45,743 bases of DNA from an uncultured Saprospiraceae bacterium (GCA_938018185.1 CALIIW010000044.1:1-45743), one strand, 5' to 3'; positions 16,782 to 25,445 are shown, counted from the stretch's first letter. Program-made: numbers and translations. The notes: generated by a model not told the origin, from the letters alone.

Positions 16782-17607
16782 AATTGTTTTTTATTTTTTA
16801 CCACCAGAATTAAGATTTTGGGCAAGAAGAGTTTTTTACATGCCAAGTGATGTGATAAATTATTTGAGAAATGGGAAAAGTAAATATCCAGCTAAAGGAT
16901 TAATTTTTACAGGTTCAGGTGATTTTGAAAAGGAAGGAAATCAAATTGTAGCAGAATTACTAAGTAAAAAATTTGTAAAAGCGGATAGTAAAGTTTTGGA
17001 TATAGGTTGCGGAATAGGTAGAATAGCTATTCCACTTACCGATGTCATATCATTAAAAGCGGATGGAGAATATCATGGATTTGATATTGTTGAAAGAGGC
17101 ATAAAATGGTGTAAAGAAAATATTAAATCAAAATACCCTCATTTCAACTTTTTATGTGTTCCATTGAATAATGATTTATATGTAAATAATGATAGAAAGG
17201 CATCTGAATTTATTTTTCCTTATAAAGAGAACCAATTTGATTTAATAATTTCTAATTCAGTATTTACCCATATGTTGCCAAGTGATTTAGAAAACTATTT
17301 GGACCAAATTAGTAAAGTCTTAAAGCCCGGAGGAGTTGTAAGGGCTACCTTTTTTATAATTGATGAGGAGTCAAAACGATTAATGAAAAGTAATAATGGC
17401 TTAGATTTTAAATTCAACTATGAAGATTACTATTTAATAGACGATAAGGTAAAATGTGCAAACGTTGGGTATAGTGAAAAGTATTTGTATTCAAAATTAA
17501 AAATGTATGGATTCGAAATGTTAGAAATTAATAAAGGCTATTGGTGTGGGAGGGAAAAAAAAGAAAATTTTCAAGATGTAGTATATTTTTCTAAATTGAC
17601 TAACTAA
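16768..17607 (+). CDS. Class I SAM-dependent methyltransferase
   Basis: 279 aa from ATG at 16768. A longer frame from TTG at 16684 adds 28 residues that are not conserved-looking and overlaps another frame. Motif I, VLDIGCGIGRIA, binds S-adenosylmethionine. An acidic residue follows in FDIVERGIKW, then FDLIISNSVFTHML and the post-II motif LKPGGVVRATFF. This is the Methyltransf_11/25 pattern of small-molecule or lipid/sugar methylases. No neighbour indicates a substrate. The gene is very AT-rich with many AAA/TTT codons, more so than the genes on either side, which could hint at acquisition. Confidence 0.82.
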   Translation: MKFSRIVFYFLPPELRFWARRVFYMPSDVINYLRNGKSKYPAKGLIFTGSGDFEKEGNQIVAELLSKKFVKADSKVLDIGCGIGRIAIPLTDVISLKADGEYHGFDIVERGIKWCKENIKSKYPHFNFLCVPLNNDLYVNNDRKASEFIFPYKENQFDLIISNSVFTHMLPSDLENYLDQISKVLKPGGVVRATFFIIDEESKRLMKSNNGLDFKFNYEDYYLIDDKVKCANVGYSEKYLYSKLKMYGFEMLEINKGYWCGREKKENFQDVVYFSKLTN

Positions 17608-18130
17608 TTAAAGGTAACGGCTTTTTCCTTTTCAGTTACAAAGTATTTATTCCCATCTCAAAAGGCTGGTTTTGTGTTAAAAATGCGCCTTTTCTCTAAA
17701 ATTCAAAAATTATTTACCGAATTTAAAATGAAACCGACCGAATATAAAACGGTTTTGTTTTTTTTTATCAAAAATGCCATATTGGAAAATCATTTAGTCT
17801 TTATATAAACTTAAATGATATTTACCTAATAAAAATATACTGTATAACTCCAGTATTCAAAAATCAAGCTTTGAAAAAATTAATTTATAAAGTTGACCTA
17901 AGCAGTCGCTAATAAATGATCAAAGCAAAAAGCGAAAAACTTTTTTTCATTCAGAATGAAAGCTAAAACTAATGTTATTGATACATTCAATTTGAGTGTA
18001 TAATTGACACACATTCCATTCTGTACACCAAATTGCTATTGACGAACTTAGCAAAATTTAGGTAGTGGCTATTTATGCCTGCTTGCCGCTTTAAACTATA
18101 GCAGGGAAAGTTAAATAATAATATAAAGTT
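17608..18130. other. Long AT-rich intergenic region
   Basis: 523 bases without a recognisable gene. Short inverted repeats are visible: GTAAC...GTTAC just after the methyltransferase stop (about 17613-17639), AAACCG...CGGTTT followed by a T tract (about 17728-17765, a possible terminator) and CCTGC...GCAGG near 18080-18110. There is no clear -7 box before the next gene. Confidence 0.5.
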
Positions 18131-19153
18131 ATGAACAAACTAAGTACGCTTAGTCGAATGGGCTTGCTCATTTTACTATTAAACGGTTATTTGTGTCTTA
18201 CAGCTCAAGTAGCAGAACCAAACAATTTTGATTGGAAAGAGTCATACGATATGACAACTAAACAAGAAGTTTTTTATGATGAAGATCTAGTTTCCAACAT
18301 CCCTGAAGATGCCATGTTCTGGGTCCAAATTCTACCCAAAGTTAAGAAGACTAGGGAATCCATTTATTCAAAAGATGGCAATATGATTTTTGAACGGAGC
18401 AAGGTGTTAGAACAAAAGATGAACGGCGAAAACTATAACCATGGTTATGTTGAGATGATACGAGCAGACGGGAAATCTTTTTTTACACTACAATCAAGCC
18501 CTCAAAATTTTATTGAAAATTCCAATGTTTCCAATCCTATGGAAAGACCATCTGGACCCTTATTTAGTCCGGGTTTATCTTTTCGAAATATTGAACAAAA
18601 CATTCAAGGAGATGGATGGATTCCAGTTTATGTAAATGGAAAGATATGGTATAGAAATGTGAAGGCCGAAATTGAAATTAATGTAGATGCTTCTAGCGGT
18701 TTAATTAGCTCAAGAGATTTGGAAACTGCTACAATTTCATATGATAAGTATGAAGAGGTGGAGCCAAATATTTGGAGAAATACATTTAATGTTGAAATTG
18801 TCCCAGAGGTGACGATTGAAGGGTATTGTATAGAAAGAAGAACCACAACAACCAAGAATAATTTTTCATTTGATATAAATAATGCAGGACAAGATGCTAG
18901 AATTTCAAAAGATGTTTTAAGTAATTCTAATTTAGTAGAGGTAAAGCAAGATGCTGGAGAATTGATTGTAAAGAGAGTTGAGCAACAAACAGAATTTGAT
19001 TTGTTGGTTTATGATGTTATGGGGCGTGTCGTTTATACAGGAAATTCAATTTCTGATGAGCGAATCAACTTCTCTCCTTCTGTCTCAGGTATTTACTTTA
19101 TTGCTTTTATCCAAAATGGGGTATCTGAAGTAACAAAGTTGTACCTACATTAA
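18131..19153 (+). CDS. T9SS type A cargo protein of unknown function
   Basis: 340 aa with a signal peptide (about residues 1-25, ending LTAQ) and a C-terminal T9SS type A sorting domain (about 275-340; FDLLVYDVMGRVVY, then SGIYFIAFIQNG and a terminal KLYLH). The central 250 residues match no domain I recognise; they contain a beta-rich stretch with DGWIPVYVNGKIWYRN. It starts the block that continues with a lipase-like protein 22 bp later, so it is likely co-transcribed with it. A 523-bp leader precedes it. Confidence 0.8.
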   Translation: MNKLSTLSRMGLLILLLNGYLCLTAQVAEPNNFDWKESYDMTTKQEVFYDEDLVSNIPEDAMFWVQILPKVKKTRESIYSKDGNMIFERSKVLEQKMNGENYNHGYVEMIRADGKSFFTLQSSPQNFIENSNVSNPMERPSGPLFSPGLSFRNIEQNIQGDGWIPVYVNGKIWYRNVKAEIEINVDASSGLISSRDLETATISYDKYEEVEPNIWRNTFNVEIVPEVTIEGYCIERRTTTTKNNFSFDINNAGQDARISKDVLSNSNLVEVKQDAGELIVKRVEQQTEFDLLVYDVMGRVVYTGNSISDERINFSPSVSGIYFIAFIQNGVSEVTKLYLH

Positions 19154-19175
19154 TTAATTCCTTAAATTTTATAAA

Positions 19176-20825
19176 ATGAAAAATATATTTAAAATATCAA
19201 TTCTGCTTTTAGCTTGTTCCATGATGAATAACCTATCTGCGCAAAACAACGCCTGTGATAATATGAATCGTAAAGGTTTAGGGCTTCCTACAGTAGAAGT
19301 GCCACCAAATGGAGGCACCATTCCTAACCCTCCAACTGTTGGTCCGCCAACATTACCACCACCTCACGAAAAAGAGAAAATTGTTTTTTGGATACATGGT
19401 TTTGGAGGAAATAATACTTCTTGGGAAAAAGCATCTGCTATATCGACAGATTGGATTCATCATACTACCTCTACGCCTTCAAATCCTGTCTTTATAAATG
19501 ATTTGATTGGATTTCCAGCTAGAAAAATAATTTCGGATAATCCAGGTTATAGCTCCGGTTTAGAACTACCAGATTATGGAGAGACAATGGACAATGATAT
19601 TTGGAATAAAAGTATCTCTGTTAACCAAGAGGATTGGGAATCAAAATTCAACTTTTGTATTCCTCATAGTTTTGGAGGCTTAGTGACAAGAAGAGCAGAA
19701 ATTCATGGTCGTGCAAATGATGGTTTTAGAGCAGGAGGGATTGCAACATTTGGAACGCCACATCATGGAGCAGTACTTGCTAATAATTTATTAGAAGTTG
19801 ATAATAGTACTTCAATAAAATATCCATTTGAAACTTCAGAGTTAAAAGCTACTGAAAAATTGGACAATTTTTTGGAAGAAGCAGCATATTCTTTGAAGGC
19901 TGGTCCAATCAAAGAAGCTTTAGAATCAAATTTTTGGTTAGATTTATTTGATGGTACTATAACAAATATTGTAAATAAGATAGTTGATGGTATCATAGAT
20001 TTTGCCCCTACATTAGTAGGCGATTTATTTTCTCCAACAGCATTAAATTTGCAAGTTGGAAACGAGCAAGTAGAATTTCTTCAAAACAATCCGAACTTAA
20101 CAACCAATGTAACTTTTTATGGAGTAGAGGAAAGAGATCTTACCCTATGGCGACTTTTTTATTGGGGAAAGAATGATCCAAACAATCCAGCATTATCCTT
20201 AAGAAGTGTGCAGGCAGAAGGCTACTTTGAAGCCTCTGAAGATAGACTTGCTATTCAAAGTTTTAACAAGAATTTGGCTAAGTACGAAGCAAAGTATAAT
20301 TTTTGGAAGCTTCACCATCAAATGCTAAACCGGGCAGCTTTGAGAGAACTTTTATCCATTCCTTTCAACCCAATAAAATGGGCTCAACTTAAGCATGCAG
20401 AGAATGAAGCCAAAATAATTAGAAATGCATGGGAAAAAGGAATGCATTGGTGGATAAACTCTTCCTTTTATTGGGACTTAATGACAGGGGCCGTGACTTT
20501 TGAATATACATCAGGGACGCAATGTATATGTGATGGATTTTCAGGTATACCAGAGCAAGTTGATTGCAATGATATCAATAATGGAAATTATACAAACTGT
20601 CGAGAAGAGAATGGCAATATTCAAATTGCAATGCTTTATAGACCAAACGATGGCGCTGTCTTGCAAGAGTCTGCCATTGATTTTCCTGGTTCTAGAAAGA
20701 ATGCCATCATGGATGGATCCAATCATTTTCAAATGAGAAATGATGAGAATACTAAAGGGGCTTTGTTGGCATTGTTTGATGCAAAAGACTCGGCATACTT
20801 GTTTTTTAAAACAAAAAAGAAATAA
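19176..20825 (+). CDS. Secreted lipase/esterase-like alpha/beta hydrolase
   Basis: 549 aa with a signal peptide (about 1-22, ending LSAQ) and a proline-rich linker (about 38-63) before the catalytic domain. The oxyanion loop is VFWIHGFGGNN (about 70-80). The nucleophile elbow reads IPHSFGGLV with S165, so the first glycine of GxSxG is a proline. The following GIATFGTPHHGA is typical of PGAP1/lipase-class hydrolases. The acid and base of the triad are likely in the NDGAV and GSNHFQM segments near the C-terminus. Between elbow and acid is a 250-residue helical insert that probably forms a lid. No T9SS domain is seen, so it may stay periplasmic or leave by another route. A hairpin follows the stop. 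Confidence 0.82.
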   Translation: MKNIFKISILLLACSMMNNLSAQNNACDNMNRKGLGLPTVEVPPNGGTIPNPPTVGPPTLPPPHEKEKIVFWIHGFGGNNTSWEKASAISTDWIHHTTSTPSNPVFINDLIGFPARKIISDNPGYSSGLELPDYGETMDNDIWNKSISVNQEDWESKFNFCIPHSFGGLVTRRAEIHGRANDGFRAGGIATFGTPHHGAVLANNLLEVDNSTSIKYPFETSELKATEKLDNFLEEAAYSLKAGPIKEALESNFWLDLFDGTITNIVNKIVDGIIDFAPTLVGDLFSPTALNLQVGNEQVEFLQNNPNLTTNVTFYGVEERDLTLWRLFYWGKNDPNNPALSLRSVQAEGYFEASEDRLAIQSFNKNLAKYEAKYNFWKLHHQMLNRAALRELLSIPFNPIKWAQLKHAENEAKIIRNAWEKGMHWWINSSFYWDLMTGAVTFEYTSGTQCICDGFSGIPEQVDCNDINNGNYTNCREENGNIQIAMLYRPNDGAVLQESAIDFPGSRKNAIMDGSNHFQMRNDENTKGALLALFDAKDSAYLFFKTKKK

Positions 20826-20837
20826 ATTCTAAATTAG

Positions 20838-20863
20838 TGCAGGGTTCTTGATTGAACCCTGCA
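20838..20863 (+). terminator. Hairpin between lipase gene and PQQ-type lipoprotein gene
   Basis: A perfect 10-bp stem, TGCAGGGTTC/GAACCCTGCA, with a 6-base loop and only a short T run (TTTAAC) after it. It may terminate part of the transcripts or protect the 3' end of the upstream message. It ends 15 bp before the next ATG. Confidence 0.6.
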
Positions 20864-20878
20864 TTTAACAAATTGCAG

Positions 20879-22183
20879 ATGAAAAAAATTATACTTTATA
20901 CAATTTTAATCCTGTCGATATATTCTTGTAAGGAAGATCAACCAATTGGATCTGGAAATGAAGAAATACTTGAAGTAACTCAAAATGAATTTGAGTTAAC
21001 AGATTTTGTTTGGAAAAAAATGATAGATCGTCCAAGTCTTCCAAAAAACTATGATTCATTTTATCCTTTTATCCATGAGGGTAAAGTTGTTTTTAACAAT
21101 TGGAAACTAGGGGGATTTGTTGCTTTTGATTTAAAAACAGGTGAAACTATTTGGGACAATAGGGGGTCTTCTAATGAGGAACATTTACCAGTTAAGCCGA
21201 TAAAAATTGATAATAATATATATACTATAAAGACTTCTGAGCTTAGAAAGGTAAATCTAGATAATGGAGAAATAGAGCTCGCTTACTCGTGGCCCAAAGA
21301 TGATGAATATATGGACTATGAATTTAATATTGATGGGAATACACTTTATGCTGATGTCCATGAATTTGCAGTGGCAAGTACTTTTTCAGGGTGGGCTTCT
21401 TGTACTTTAGATCGTTTAGAAGAGGCCGACTGGAAATATATTGACAGACAATACATGATTAACAATAATAACTACCAGAGACACTTTGGAGCCCCAAGTT
21501 TTCACATTAATGCTAAAGGTGAAAAACTTATGATTTACTCTTGTATCTATGCGACTCTTGCTTTTGAAGATCAATATGCTAGAATTGAAGCTTACAATTT
21601 AGATAATGGAGAATTGGAATGGTCAAATGAAAATAGTCTTGGAGGTTCCTTGTTGCTTCCTCTTAAAGAAGAGAACAAGGTATATTATGCTGAAGGTAAA
21701 TCTATACATTGTGTAGACGCAGAATCTGGGAACACAATATGGAGAACAGGAGATGGGGTTCTTGATGAAGTTAATATTGAAGAGAGTATAATTCCATATA
21801 AAGATATGCTAATAGTCTTATGTAATGAAGGGGGAAGAACAGTAGCTATAAGCAAAGAAGATGGCAGTTTAAGATGGGAACAATCATTTGGCGGTTGGCA
21901 AGGGCAACTATATCACAAAGGAAGTAGAGGCTACACTGCAAATTTTTACAAAGATAGATTGTACTATGTAAATGGTTGGGGGAGATTGATATCTATGGAT
22001 CCCAATGATGGTTCTTATCGGTCTTTTAAGTTTCCCCAATATGAGATTGATGAAGAGTTAGATTTGGATTTATTTGAGCAAGACTTCAAACAAGGGCACA
22101 TGATAATTTCAGAAGATGGAATAATATATTCAGCTGACGGGATTCGATTTTTAGCATTCGAGGTTCCAGACAAGGATATGTAA
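20879..22183 (+). CDS. Lipoprotein with PQQ-like beta-propeller
   Basis: 434 aa from ATG at 20879. An in-frame TTG at 20852 lies inside a terminator-like hairpin and is rejected. The signal peptide ends in a lipobox (SIYSC, C17). The rest shows repeated PQQ-type blades in which a G(E/N)..W motif follows LDL/D-T-G turns: FDLKTGETIWDN, YNLDNGELEWSN, VDAESGNTIWRT, SKEDGSLRWEQ and MDPNDGSYRS. Such propellers act as binding scaffolds like BamB, or as dehydrogenase domains; the residues for PQQ-dependent catalysis are not evident, so a scaffold is more likely. It lies between a secreted hydrolase and a predicted barrel gene (37 bp gap). Confidence 0.83.
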   Translation: MKKIILYTILILSIYSCKEDQPIGSGNEEILEVTQNEFELTDFVWKKMIDRPSLPKNYDSFYPFIHEGKVVFNNWKLGGFVAFDLKTGETIWDNRGSSNEEHLPVKPIKIDNNIYTIKTSELRKVNLDNGEIELAYSWPKDDEYMDYEFNIDGNTLYADVHEFAVASTFSGWASCTLDRLEEADWKYIDRQYMINNNNYQRHFGAPSFHINAKGEKLMIYSCIYATLAFEDQYARIEAYNLDNGELEWSNENSLGGSLLLPLKEENKVYYAEGKSIHCVDAESGNTIWRTGDGVLDEVNIEESIIPYKDMLIVLCNEGGRTVAISKEDGSLRWEQSFGGWQGQLYHKGSRGYTANFYKDRLYYVNGWGRLISMDPNDGSYRSFKFPQYEIDEELDLDLFEQDFKQGHMIISEDGIIYSADGIRFLAFEVPDKDM

Positions 22184-22220
22184 GTATAATAATGTACTTT
22201 GATGTTTAAAAATAAATAAA

Positions 22221-22874
22221 ATGACAATTATGAAAATCAAGCTAATTACATTTTTTGTATGTATCGCATTTATTCTAAATGCACAAGAAAAGTTTAATGT
22301 GGAATTGACCACAGGAATAGTTGGAGTTAAGTACTCCAGTAAGGGTAACTTGAATATTTTAGAACAGGATTCTAGGCTGGGTTATATCCATGGGATTGGA
22401 ATTTCTGCTTTTCTAAATGAAATTTGGTATTTAAAAACAGAATTAGGCACTTTAGCAATTGATAAGACCATCGATGTAGAGGTAGGGACTAATGTCCCGG
22501 GATCGACCATTAGAAGGTTTGGATGGTTAGATTTATCTGAAAATTTCTTTGCCTTGGAATTGGGAGCAAAAGTTCCAAAGTTTGGTTTATTCGGTGAGAT
22601 TGGTTTGGCGACAATAAATGTAGCAAATCAAACATTTGATGAACCGGGGACTTTGATGCATTCTAACTATTCGGCTGCTCTTTTTAGTATAGGTTGGAAA
22701 CGGGCCTTTATGGGCATAGATGATAATTTAGGGGTAATGGTGAATGCAAAGTATATAAAGACTTTTGGTTCCTTGCTAGAATCAGTTCCAGTGGCCCATC
22801 TTGAACAGGACCTGGTTTCTTTTAATATTGGTTTGCATTATGTGTTTAGAGGTTCTAGAGAAGTTTTAAATTGA
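22221..22874 (+). CDS. Predicted outer-membrane beta-barrel protein
   Basis: 217 aa. A signal peptide (ending LNAQ, about residue 21) is followed by alternating amphipathic strands with glycine/aromatic ends, e.g. WYLKTELGTLAID, FFALELGAKVP, FGLFGEIGLATI and FNIGLHYVFRG, the last with the aromatic near the C-terminus typical of OmpA/porin-like barrels. About eight strands are suggested. No family name can be assigned. ATG at 22221 and ATG at 22230 are both possible starts. It is the last gene of the block that begins at 18131 and ends at a strong bidirectional hairpin. Confidence 0.7.
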   Translation: MTIMKIKLITFFVCIAFILNAQEKFNVELTTGIVGVKYSSKGNLNILEQDSRLGYIHGIGISAFLNEIWYLKTELGTLAIDKTIDVEVGTNVPGSTIRRFGWLDLSENFFALELGAKVPKFGLFGEIGLATINVANQTFDEPGTLMHSNYSAALFSIGWKRAFMGIDDNLGVMVNAKYIKTFGSLLESVPVAHLEQDLVSFNIGLHYVFRGSREVLN

Positions 22875-22901
22875 TAGATAAAATTTGTTTTCTTATTTTT
22901 C

Positions 22902-22931
22902 TTTGGGTAGCGGCTCTTTCCGCTACCCAAA
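22902..22931. terminator. Bidirectional terminator between barrel gene and lrp-type gene
   Basis: A perfect 12-bp stem (TTTGGGTAGCGG with CCGCTACCCAAA) and a 6-base loop lie between convergent genes, 27 bp after one stop and 2 bp after the other. Confidence 0.9.
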
Positions 22932-22933
22932 CT

Positions 22934-23377
22934 TTATAAACTAAATCCTCTTTTAATTCCATTCTCCAAGACAATAAAAGTCTCAGTTCTTGAGACACCT
23001 TTTATTCCTTGAATCTTTTCATTCAATACATACATCAGGTCTTGATTGTCCTTGCAGATAATTTTAATTAAAAGACTGAAATTGCCAGTCGTAAAATGGC
23101 ACTCTAATACTTCCGGGATCTTATCCAGTTTTTTAAGCACTTCTCTATATAGGCTAGATCTTTCTAGGAATACTCCAACAAAGACAATTGTAGTATAGCC
23201 AATTTTTGCATAATCCAATTCAATTTGATATCCTTTAATTGTCCCGTTTTCTTCTAGTTTTTTTAAACGCTGATGCACTGCAACTGTTGATAGTTTACAG
23301 GCCTTTGCAAGTGCCTTTAATGTAGCTCTAGCGTCTTTGGATAGTGTTTTTAGTATTATTTGGTCTGTTTTATCCAT
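22934..23377 (-). CDS. Lrp/AsnC family transcriptional regulator
   Basis: 147 aa, typical for the family. The N-terminal winged helix (residues 1-60) starts MDKTDQIILKTLSKDARATLKALAKACKLS in family style, with VAVHQRLKKLEENGTIKGY for the recognition helix and wing. The C-terminal RAM domain (about 65-140) binds amino acids and mediates octamer formation. The gene is divergent from the asparagine synthetase gene, and the shared 94-bp region carries palindromes in the promoter. By analogy with AsnC, which senses asparagine, it probably controls asnB and itself; the ligand is inferred only. Confidence 0.92.
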   Translation of the reverse strand: MDKTDQIILKTLSKDARATLKALAKACKLSTVAVHQRLKKLEENGTIKGYQIELDYAKIGYTTIVFVGVFLERSSLYREVLKKLDKIPEVLECHFTTGNFSLLIKIICKDNQDLMYVLNEKIQGIKGVSRTETFIVLENGIKRGFSL

Positions 23378-23396
23378 AATTTTTAGAATATTGCTC

Positions 23397-23427
23397 TTGA
23401 TACTTAAAATAATTAATTATAACTTTG
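23397..23427 (+). promoter_or_regulatory. asnB promoter
   Basis: TTG at 23397-23399 and TAACTTTG at 23420-23427 match the Bacteroidota -33 TTG and -7 TAnnTTTG with a 20-bp spacer. A 12-bp palindrome fills the 3' part of the spacer and overlaps the first base of the -7 box. Confidence 0.65.
23409..23420. promoter_or_regulatory. Putative Lrp/AsnC operator 1
   Basis: A perfect palindrome, ATAATTAATTAT, inside the asnB promoter spacer. An identical copy lies 53 bp downstream, about five helical turns, on the same DNA face. A related AT-rich segment, AAAATTAATTTATAAT, lies between them near 23440-23455. Confidence 0.5.
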
Positions 23428-23461
23428 TTCTAAGTTAATAAAATTAATTTATAATATCAAA

Positions 23462-23473
23462 ATAATTAATTAT
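23462..23473. promoter_or_regulatory. Putative Lrp/AsnC operator 2, overlapping asnB start codon
   Basis: A second exact copy of ATAATTAATTAT; its last two bases are the AT of the asnB ATG. With operator 1 it flanks the likely transcription start near 23433. Confidence 0.5.
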
Positions 23474-25058
23474 GTGTGGAATATTTGCATATCTAGGAAA
23501 AGACAAAGACGAGAGAACATTAGCAACATTTTTTAATAAAATCCAGCATAGAGGCCCTGATGAAAGTAGATTTGAAAGAGTTCGTAGAGACATCTTTTTT
23601 GGATTTCATAGATTGGCTATCAACGGTTTAGATCAAAAGTCAGGACAGCCATTTGACTTGCATAATTGCCACCTAATAGCAAATGCCGAAATTTTCAACT
23701 ATAAAGAACTTGCACGTAAGTATAATATCAAATTAGAGACTAGTTCTGATTGTGAAATCATCATACACTTATATAAAATGTTTGGTTTTGATAAAATGCT
23801 CAGGCTCTTAGACGGTGAATTTGCTATTGTTTTATATGATGCAGATTTAGACCTTGTTTTTGCAGCTAGAGATCACATCGGAATCAGAGGGATGTATATA
23901 GGGAGGTCGAAAAATGAAGCTTCTTTTGCATTTGCTTCCGAGGCAAAGGCACTTGTCTTTATGGATGAACTAGAACAATTCAAACCTGCTCACTATTGGC
24001 AATCAGATAAACCAAAAGAATTTACACCCTTTTATGAGCACGAATATCCTGTTGAAGATTTGAAAGATGACCGGTATTTTTTAGAAGGCATAGCTCATTT
24101 GTTAGAAGAGGCAGTGAAGAAAAGATTAATGTCTGAGAGACCAGTAGGTTGTTTATTGTCTGGTGGATTGGATTCTAGTTTGATAGCGGCCCTAGCGGCA
24201 AAGAATTACCAACTGGATGAAAAGATTGAAACTTTCTCCATAGGACTACACGGTTCACCCGATCTTTATAATGCCCAACTCGTATCAGATCACATAGGAT
24301 CAAAGCATCATAGTGTGGCCTGTACGGAGCAGCAATTTCTAGATGCTTTAGAAGATACAATTTATACTTTAGGCTCTTTTGATGTGACAACAATCAGGGC
24401 TTCTGTTGGACATCGATTGATATCTAAATATGTAAAGGAAAACTCCGATGTAAAAGTTTTATTCTCAGGTGAAACGGCAGATGAATTTGGGAGCTATTTG
24501 TATTTTCAAAATGCACCTTCTGCTGATGCCTTTCAAGAAGAGGCAATAAGATTGCTAAGAGACATCCACTTTTTTGACAACAAGCGTGGAGATAGATCCA
24601 TAAGTAGTGCAGGCCTAGAAGCAAGAATTCCTTTTGCGGATAAAAGTTTTATTAAATTCTATATGGGAATTCATCCAAGGTTTAGAATGTTTTCGGATAA
24701 AAAGATAGAAAAATATCTAATTAGAAAAGCATTCGAAAAGGATGATTTGTTGCCTACAGAAGTTTTGTGGCGAAGGAAGAATGGCTTCTCTGATTCAGTT
24801 TCAAACAAGAATAAATCTTGGTCTATAATAATTCAAGATCATGTGGATAAACTCGTTTCCGACAAAGCTTTCAAAAAGGGCAGACTGAAATACCAATTAG
24901 ATCCGCCGGTAACAAAAGAGGCATTTTACTATAGAGAGAAATTTACAGAAATATATAAGCAGCATCAAAACCTTACACCCTATCAATGGTTACCAAAATG
25001 GTGTGGGGATATTTCTGATCCTTCCGCAAGGGTTTTGCAGATGTATGCGGCGGATTAA
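23472..25058 (+). CDS. asnB: Asparagine synthetase (glutamine-hydrolysing)
   Basis: 528 aa, similar to AsnB of enteric bacteria. The N-terminal glutaminase domain starts with the nucleophile Cys2 (MCGIFAYLG), with HRGPDES and GFHRLAING. The C-terminal synthetase domain has the ATP-pyrophosphatase loop LLSGGLDSSLIAAL and later FSGETADEFGSY and GLEARIPFADK. It makes asparagine from aspartate, glutamine and ATP via beta-aspartyl-AMP. Cys2 argues for glutamine as nitrogen donor. It is divergent from an Lrp/AsnC-type regulator with palindromes around its promoter, which suggests control by amino-acid supply. A strong terminator follows. The start is fixed by the required MCGI. Confidence 0.95.
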   Translation: MCGIFAYLGKDKDERTLATFFNKIQHRGPDESRFERVRRDIFFGFHRLAINGLDQKSGQPFDLHNCHLIANAEIFNYKELARKYNIKLETSSDCEIIIHLYKMFGFDKMLRLLDGEFAIVLYDADLDLVFAARDHIGIRGMYIGRSKNEASFAFASEAKALVFMDELEQFKPAHYWQSDKPKEFTPFYEHEYPVEDLKDDRYFLEGIAHLLEEAVKKRLMSERPVGCLLSGGLDSSLIAALAAKNYQLDEKIETFSIGLHGSPDLYNAQLVSDHIGSKHHSVACTEQQFLDALEDTIYTLGSFDVTTIRASVGHRLISKYVKENSDVKVLFSGETADEFGSYLYFQNAPSADAFQEEAIRLLRDIHFFDNKRGDRSISSAGLEARIPFADKSFIKFYMGIHPRFRMFSDKKIEKYLIRKAFEKDDLLPTEVLWRRKNGFSDSVSNKNKSWSIIIQDHVDKLVSDKAFKKGRLKYQLDPPVTKEAFYYREKFTEIYKQHQNLTPYQWLPKWCGDISDPSARVLQMYAAD

Positions 25059-25121
25059 TTTGAATTGGTCATTTGTTTTTGCGTATATATGTTGGACAAA
25101 TTGAGAATTCTATATTGGAAT

Positions 25122-25160
25122 AAAAAAGCGGCTCATTGAATTTCAATGAGCCGCTTTTTT
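25122..25160. terminator. Rho-independent terminator after asnB
   Basis: A 19-bp stem (25122-25140 with 25142-25160) beginning AAAAAAGCGG and ending in six T residues, 63 bp after the asnB stop. It is symmetrical, so it can also stop minus-strand transcripts from the carbamoyltransferase unit. Confidence 0.93.
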
Positions 25161-25240
25161 ATAAGGTTTTATTTGTTTAGATAATCTTTATGATGACTTA
25201 CTAATAAGCAAATAACCATAGAAACAAATAAACATTCTTA

Positions 25241-25441
25241 TTACATTTCTTCCAGTTCTCTCTTACCATACAGCACATTTCTGTCAAAGAAATAACTTCC
25301 ACCTGGTCTTCTTTCGAAAATAAAATTCTGATAAGATCGATTCCCTTTTCTAAATAAAGAAGCAGGTAAAATGTAAAAAGCGTATACAAAGATTAATAAA
25401 AAAGAAAGAATGAATTTGACTAAGGTCTTTATAATTGACAT
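25241..25441 (-). CDS. Small membrane protein, possibly SxtJ-like
   Basis: 66 aa. A single hydrophobic helix (about residues 8-28, LVKFILSFLLIFVYAFYILP) is followed by a basic, aromatic tail with RRPGGSYFFDR and a charged end. ATG lies 4 bp after the carbamoyltransferase stop, so the two are very probably co-translated. Carbamoyltransferase genes in many bacteria are followed by small membrane proteins of the SxtJ or DUF5989 type. The helix-then-SY..R order here is reminiscent of the C-terminal half of SxtJ, but at about half the usual length. I cannot tell whether it is a true short form or a truncated copy. Confidence 0.6.
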   Translation of the reverse strand: MSIIKTLVKFILSFLLIFVYAFYILPASLFRKGNRSYQNFIFERRPGGSYFFDRNVLYGKRELEEM

Positions 25442-25445
25442 AGGA

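Noticed and set aside
17608-18130. Hidden tRNA, small RNA or riboswitch in the long intergenic region
   Set aside because: I see no tRNA arms or known riboswitch core; only short scattered inverted repeats are visible.
20852-20878. TTG start for the PQQ-type lipoprotein
   Set aside because: The TTG lies in the loop and right arm of a hairpin, and the signal peptide with lipobox begins at ATG 20879.
25201-25389. 62-codon frame on the minus strand
   Set aside because: It overlaps the 66-aa small membrane protein in another frame. The latter starts 4 bp after the carbamoyltransferase stop and has a better membrane-segment pattern.
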